From NCBI GenBank assembly GCA_026400595.1, contig JAPLOT010000043.1, forward strand, positions 1 to 17,590: a DNA stretch of 17,590 nt, written 5' to 3'. The stretch is from Alphaproteobacteria bacterium (GTDB lineage Bacteria; Pseudomonadota; Alphaproteobacteria; Rhizobiales; Aestuariivirgaceae). Positions 14,135-17,590 of the stretch are shown piece by piece. A program made the translations under genes and the position numbers. The notes beneath the pieces were generated by a model. That model made no database searches, was not told the origin of the DNA, and was given only the letters and a program-made list of their open reading frames with translations. Positions within the stretch are counted from its first letter, which is position 1; every line of letters begins with the position of its first letter.

Positions 14135-14944
14135 TCAATTGCAGGACTCCGCCTTCAGGGCCTCCAGCTTCGACAGCGTGCCGGCAAGCGCGAACTGCCC
14201 GTAGTCCATGACCAGACCGGTAGCCACGCCGTTCTCGTAGAGATCGAACGAGACTTGGTAATCCGGCGTATCTGCATCGCCCGCGACGGGATAGTAGCTG
14301 ACCGAAACCGGCCACGACGCCAGGCCGCTCAGCTCCTTGGCAACGGGATTGCCACTGTCGCGGCTGTTGCTTCCCGGCGCCTTGCGCGTGCCGATGAAGG
14401 TGATCGCGCGATAGAGCTTGTCCTCGTCCGAGCCATCGAAGATCAGGCTGGAATCACGCGTTTCGCCCCTTTCCGCCAGTTCCATGAGCTTGAGCTGATG
14501 CTGGGTCGGAAAGAAGGTCTCTGCGGGGATGGTAAACGGCTTCGCTCCCGCTGCACTACGCTCTCCACTACCTTCGGCACCCACCGCCGGTCGGTTGACC
14601 TTGACGCGGCTTTCTTCGCGCAGGGCGCCGTTGACGAATTCCTTCTGATTGTAATGCATCTCCAGGTAGTCGCCGCTCTCATATGCGGTCGACTGGGTAT
14701 CCACCATCTTCACCTCGCCATCGGATGGCGAAAACCGGTTGGCCATGCGGAAATTCACCGTCCAGCCCTCGCAGGTCGACCCCTGGACCTCGAAGGCGAG
14801 CCGACCCTCCGCCGTTGTCAGGCCGGCACCCTCGGAAACCCGCAGCAGGCTGAGATCATAGACCGCACGATGTGGTGCAATCGATCCTGCCTGGGCCGCA
14901 GCAGCAGTCAGCGCCAGAAACATGGTCACAGCGATAGGTCTCAT
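14135..14944 (-). CDS. eipB: Cell envelope integrity protein EipB (DUF1849)
   Basis: Periplasmic beta-spiral protein of the DUF1849 family, shown in Brucella abortus (EipB) to be needed for envelope integrity and conserved across alphaproteobacteria. The 269-residue protein starts with a signal peptide (MRPIAVTMFLALTAAAAQAG) and continues SIAPHRAVYDLSLLR, a family hallmark. Two cysteines, Cys58 in GSTCEGW and Cys268 at the C-terminus, match the conserved disulfide pair. Other typical parts are FFPTQHQLKLMELAERGE and DYQVSFDLYENGVATGL. I chose the ATG at 14942-14944: it begins a clean signal peptide and has AAGGAG 11 nt upstream; an earlier ATG would add 11 polar residues. The VWA and J-protein genes follow. 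It is divergent from the gyaR-like gene across 79 bp. Confidence 0.93.
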   Translation of the reverse strand: MRPIAVTMFLALTAAAAQAGSIAPHRAVYDLSLLRVSEGAGLTTAEGRLAFEVQGSTCEGWTVNFRMANRFSPSDGEVKMVDTQSTAYESGDYLEMHYNQKEFVNGALREESRVKVNRPAVGAEGSGERSAAGAKPFTIPAETFFPTQHQLKLMELAERGETRDSSLIFDGSDEDKLYRAITFIGTRKAPGSNSRDSGNPVAKELSGLASWPVSVSYYPVAGDADTPDYQVSFDLYENGVATGLVMDYGQFALAGTLSKLEALKAESCN

Positions 14945-15023
14945 GAAGCTTGCATCTCCTTGCGCCCGGTGGTCCATTTCCCCTATGCAGCGCGTCGCAA
15001 CAGTTCAACGGCAACAATAGGGC

Positions 15024-16016
15024 ATGGAAAAGATGACGGCAACCAAAGCTCCGCGGCCGCGCATTCTGGCCACGCGCCGCATGATGCCGGACGTGGAGCA
15101 ACGCTTGTCGCAGGTCTTCTCCGCCACGCTCAACCCGGAAGACCTCCCCATGAGCCGCGGCGAGATCATATCGCAGGCGGCAGACCACGATGGGCTGTTG
15201 CTCACCTCCTTCGACAAGCTGGGCCCCGACTTCATCGGCGAGCTGCCAGCCTCCATCCGTATCATTGCGACCCACTCTGTGGGCCACGATCATCTCAATA
15301 TTCCCCTCGCCCGGTCGCGCGGTATTGCCGTCACCAATACGCCTGGCGTGCTCACCGACGCGACTGCCGACATCGCCATGCTGCTGATGCTGGGCGCAGC
15401 GCGGGGCGCGTCCTGGGGCGACCGCATGGTTCGGCAGGACCAGTGGGGCGAGACCACGCTGATCGCTCCGATGGGGTATGACGTGTCGGGACGGAGCCTC
15501 GGAATCCTGGGCATGGGCCGAATCGGAAAGGCCGTTGCCCGCCGCGCCATCGGATTCGGCATGACCCTGCACTATCACTCGCGCAATCCGGTATCCGTTC
15601 ATGACTCCTGCGGCGCCCGCTATCATCGCCGCTTCGAGGACATGCTGCCGCATTGCCACTTCCTGTCCATCAACTGTGCCTCGTCCTCCGAGACTCGCGG
15701 CATGGTCAATGCTGCTGCCTTGGACCGGCTTCCGGATGGCGCAATCGTGGTGAACGCGGCGCGCGGCGACATCGTTGACGACGACGACCTGATCGCCGCG
15801 CTCAAATCGGGCAAGCTGGCCGCCGCCGGCCTTGATGTCTTCCGTAACGAACCGCAGATCGATCCCCGCTATCGGCAGCTGGAAAACGTCTTCCTGTTGC
15901 CGCACGTCGGGAGCGCCACACCCGCGACGCGCAGTGCCATGGGCCACAAGTGCATCGACAATCTGGAAGCCTTCTTCCGGGGCGACCGCCCCGGCGATCT
16001 TTTGACAGGAGAGTGA
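15024..16016 (+). CDS. D-2-hydroxyacid dehydrogenase, GyaR-like
   Basis: NAD(P)-dependent oxidoreductase that reduces glyoxylate or hydroxypyruvate, or oxidises D-glycerate; cytoplasmic, 330 residues. The Rossmann motif GMGRIG is at residues 163-168. The catalytic triad is Arg247 (NAARGDIVDD), Glu276 (DVFRNEP) and His294 (LLPHVGSAT). At the end of the second strand of the cofactor fold, HYHSR places Arg187 where NAD enzymes have Asp, which favours NADP(H). The ATG at 15024 has a poor ribosome site; a second in-frame ATG at 15033 is equally possible. ridA starts 1 bp after the stop. D-glycerate/glyoxylate reductase is the likeliest role, but the family has varied substrates. Confidence 0.9.
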   Translation: MEKMTATKAPRPRILATRRMMPDVEQRLSQVFSATLNPEDLPMSRGEIISQAADHDGLLLTSFDKLGPDFIGELPASIRIIATHSVGHDHLNIPLARSRGIAVTNTPGVLTDATADIAMLLMLGAARGASWGDRMVRQDQWGETTLIAPMGYDVSGRSLGILGMGRIGKAVARRAIGFGMTLHYHSRNPVSVHDSCGARYHRRFEDMLPHCHFLSINCASSSETRGMVNAAALDRLPDGAIVVNAARGDIVDDDDLIAALKSGKLAAAGLDVFRNEPQIDPRYRQLENVFLLPHVGSATPATRSAMGHKCIDNLEAFFRGDRPGDLLTGE

Positions 16017-16017
16017 C

Positions 16018-16482
16018 ATGGGACTGATCGACAAGCGCCTCGCCGAACTGGGCATCACGCTGCCGACGCCGGCAAAGCCGGTGGCAAACTACGTGCCATG
16101 GGTTCGCACCGGAAACCTTGTCTTCATTTCCGGTCAGGGCCCGCTATCCGATGGGAACATCCTTCACCAGGGACGTTTGCCGGACACGGTCTCGATCGAA
16201 GACGGACAGAAGTCGGCGCGGCTCTGCGCCGTCAACGTCATTGCCCAGCTGCGGGAAGCGCTCGGCGGCGATCTTGATCGCGTCACGCGGGTCGTGAAGC
16301 TTGTGGGCTTTGTCAATGCGGCGCCCGATTTCGCGGATCACCCGAAGATCATCAACGGCGCATCCGATCTGATGGTCGAGGTCTTCGGCGACAAGGGCCG
16401 CCACGCGCGCTCCGCCGTCGGATCGCCATCGCTGCCCTTCAACATTTCCGTCGAGGTCGAGGCGATCATCGAAGTGGCCTGA
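16018..16482 (+). CDS. RidA family (YjgF/YER057c) deaminase-like protein
   Basis: Small trimeric enzyme fold; canonical RidA hydrolyses reactive enamine/imine intermediates released by PLP enzymes. At 154 residues it is longer than E. coli RidA (about 128), with an N-terminal MGLIDKRLAELGITLP typical of a proteobacterial subgroup. LVFISGQGPL is the usual core strand. The conserved active-site Arg is present as Arg131 in HARSAVG, and Glu147 lies in SVEVEAIIEV, so activity on imines is plausible. An AGGAG ribosome site lies 6-7 nt before the ATG inside the end of the upstream gene; the gap is 1 bp. The next gene begins 2 bp after its stop. The exact substrate of this subgroup is not known to me. 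Confidence 0.92.
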   Translation: MGLIDKRLAELGITLPTPAKPVANYVPWVRTGNLVFISGQGPLSDGNILHQGRLPDTVSIEDGQKSARLCAVNVIAQLREALGGDLDRVTRVVKLVGFVNAAPDFADHPKIINGASDLMVEVFGDKGRHARSAVGSPSLPFNISVEVEAIIEVA

Positions 16483-16484
16483 CG

Positions 16485-17228
16485 ATGCAGCCGGATCTTT
16501 CATGGCTGACGGCGCGTCCGATCGCCCATCGCGGCCTGCACGACAAGTCTCGCGGGCGCATCGAGAACACCGCTGGTGCCTTTGCGGCTGCCATTGCCGG
16601 CAACTACGCCATCGAGTGCGACCTGCAGATCACCCGCGATGGCGAGGCTGTGGTGTTCCATGACGATGTGCTGGACAGGCTTACGGATGCCGCAGGCCGG
16701 GTCTGTCAGCGAACGGCTGCGGAGATGCAGCAGCTGACGATCCGAGGGTCTTCAGACCGCGTACAGACCCTGCAGGAGCTTCTGAAGCAGGTCGACGGCA
16801 AGGTACCTCTGGTGATCGAGATCAAGAGCCTGTGGGATCGAAGCGACGCGCTCACCCGGCGGACGCTCGATGTCATTTCGACGTACACGGGCCCCTATGC
16901 GCTCATGTCCTTCGATCCTGACGTGGTGGCGGCACTTTGGCAGCTGTCGCCGGCCACGCCGCGGGGCATCGTGGCGGAGCGGGCGAGCGATTCCTACTAC
17001 AGCATGCTGAGCCCCGCGCGGCGGCTCGAACTCCGCACGCTTTCGCATCTGCCGCGGACGCGGCCACATTTCATGTCCTTCTACTTTCGCGAGCTGCCAT
17101 GGGCGCCGATCGAAGCCTATCGTGTGGCAGGTTTCCCGGTCATCAGCTGGACGATCCGTACTCCAGGCGACGCGAAAGAAGCCATGCGCCACACCGACCA
17201 GATCACCTTCGAGAACTTCGCGGCCTGA
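16485..17228 (+). CDS. Glycerophosphodiester phosphodiesterase family protein
   Basis: TIM-barrel enzyme that hydrolyses glycerophosphodiesters to glycerol-3-phosphate and an alcohol, part of phospholipid turnover. The 247-residue protein has the GDPD signature: His15-Arg16 (IAHRGLHD), Glu27-Asn28 (IENTAGAF), the metal ligands Glu44 and Asp46 (IECDLQITRDG), catalytic His59 (VVFHDD) and Glu112/Lys114 (VIEIKS). SWTIRTP near the C-terminus is also typical. No signal peptide, so cytoplasmic (UgpQ-like). Only 2 bp separate it from ridA, and its TGA overlaps the next ATG (ATGA), which indicates translational coupling. Confidence 0.93.
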   Translation: MQPDLSWLTARPIAHRGLHDKSRGRIENTAGAFAAAIAGNYAIECDLQITRDGEAVVFHDDVLDRLTDAAGRVCQRTAAEMQQLTIRGSSDRVQTLQELLKQVDGKVPLVIEIKSLWDRSDALTRRTLDVISTYTGPYALMSFDPDVVAALWQLSPATPRGIVAERASDSYYSMLSPARRLELRTLSHLPRTRPHFMSFYFRELPWAPIEAYRVAGFPVISWTIRTPGDAKEAMRHTDQITFENFAA

Positions 17229-17590
17229 TGCTCACCGCACACGCGAGCGTCCACGACATCCCGAAGGGCGACTGGGACCGGCTGGCCAATCCACCCGGCC
17301 TGCTCTCCAGTCCACTTGTCTCCCACGACTTCTTCCGCAGCTTGGAAGACGCCGGTTGCGCCGTGGCGGAGACCGGTTGGACCGGCCGGCACCTGGTTCT
17401 GAAAACCCCGGAGGGGCACATCGCCGGCATTGCGCCCTGCTACCGCAAGCGCCACTCCTATGGCGAATATGTTTTTGACCACGGCTGGGCGGACGCGTTT
17501 TCGCGTGCTGGTGGCCGCTACTATCCCAAGCTGCAGTGCGCGGTGCCCTTTACGCCCGTCACCGGGCGCCGGTTTCTTGCGGCGACCCCT
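17228..17590 (+). CDS. DUF482/FemAB-like GNAT acyltransferase, 3' partial
   Basis: The ATG overlaps the upstream stop as ATGA, and the frame stays open for 121 codons to the end of the window. The N-terminal part matches the DUF482 (peptidoglycan biosynthesis/recognition, FemAB-like GNAT) family: SSPLVSHDFFRSLEDAGC, then IAGIAPCYRKRHSYGEYVFD, and the hallmark HGWADAFSRAGGRYYPKL followed by QCAVPFTPVTGRRFL. Family proteins are about 370-390 residues, so about two thirds lies outside. No signal peptide. The acyl donor and acceptor are not known; the relation to Fem peptidyl transferases suggests an aminoacyl or acyl transfer near the envelope. It follows the GDPD in what appears to be one operon. 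Confidence 0.9.
   Translation, partial: MLTAHASVHDIPKGDWDRLANPPGLLSSPLVSHDFFRSLEDAGCAVAETGWTGRHLVLKTPEGHIAGIAPCYRKRHSYGEYVFDHGWADAFSRAGGRYYPKLQCAVPFTPVTGRRFLAATP

Noticed and set aside
14255..15481. A 408-codon + frame through eipB into the dehydrogenase gene.
   Set aside because: It is antisense to eipB and then out of frame with the dehydrogenase; no recognisable protein.
14856..16058. A 400-codon open frame on the minus strand opposite the gyaR-like gene.
   Set aside because: The opposite strand has a clear dehydrogenase with all catalytic residues, and this frame also overlaps the eipB start; it is a shadow.
1..17590. tRNA, rRNA, CRISPR arrays, insertion sequences or integrase genes.
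   Set aside because: None is seen: no cloverleaf or rRNA-like stretch, no spaced repeats, no transposase motifs, no long terminal inverted repeats.

Overview
The window is GC-rich, densely coded chromosomal DNA from an alphaproteobacterium, most likely of the order Hyphomicrobiales (Rhizobiales). The case rests on gene content and order: dgt-argS-SPOR-nagZ-scpA-scpB on one strand with erpA-xthA divergent from it, an EipB/DUF1849 protein, a phasin, a Pam18-like membrane J protein, and a RidA-GDPD-DUF482 run. No tRNA, rRNA, CRISPR array, insertion sequence or prophage gene is visible, and the genus cannot be named from this sequence alone.

Layout. (1) Bases 1-1443 (+) hold two permeases of a polyamine/opine-type (PotB/PotC-like) ABC importer. 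The tail of the first and the head of the second are missing and the two are joined out of frame near base 780, so the pair looks broken, by a real deletion or an assembly error. (2) Bases 1447-9391 (-) form one tightly packed run, transcribed dgt, argS, SPOR protein, nagZ, scpA, scpB: nucleotide pool control, arginyl-tRNA charging, septal peptidoglycan binding, muropeptide recycling and the SMC-associated kleisin complex. (3) Bases 9443-10589 (+) carry erpA (Fe-S cluster insertion) and xthA (AP endonuclease), divergent from dgt across 51 bp. (4) A phasin gene (-) has a clear sigma-70-like promoter, two TGC-type palindromes and an intrinsic terminator just beyond the xthA stop. (5) The phasin/carboxypeptidase intergenic region holds an intrinsic terminator on the + strand with no + gene in front of it, followed by a secreted D,D-carboxypeptidase with a C-terminal SPOR-like domain. 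(6) Bases 12676-14944 (-) encode EipB, a VWA-domain protein and a membrane J protein, in that transcription order. (7) Bases 15024-17590 (+) are a tightly coupled set: GyaR-like D-2-hydroxyacid dehydrogenase, RidA, glycerophosphodiester phosphodiesterase and the start of a DUF482/FemAB-like acyltransferase that runs off the window.

A theme is the cell envelope: NagZ, two SPOR proteins, the carboxypeptidase, EipB, the J protein and the GDPD all bear on peptidoglycan, periplasm or membrane lipid. The rest is housekeeping. I see no convincing undescribed multi-gene system. The items most worth a second look are the broken permease junction, the phasin promoter with paired palindromes about 30 bp apart, the orphan terminator that suggests a small RNA or an attenuated leader, and the J-protein/VWA/EipB cluster.
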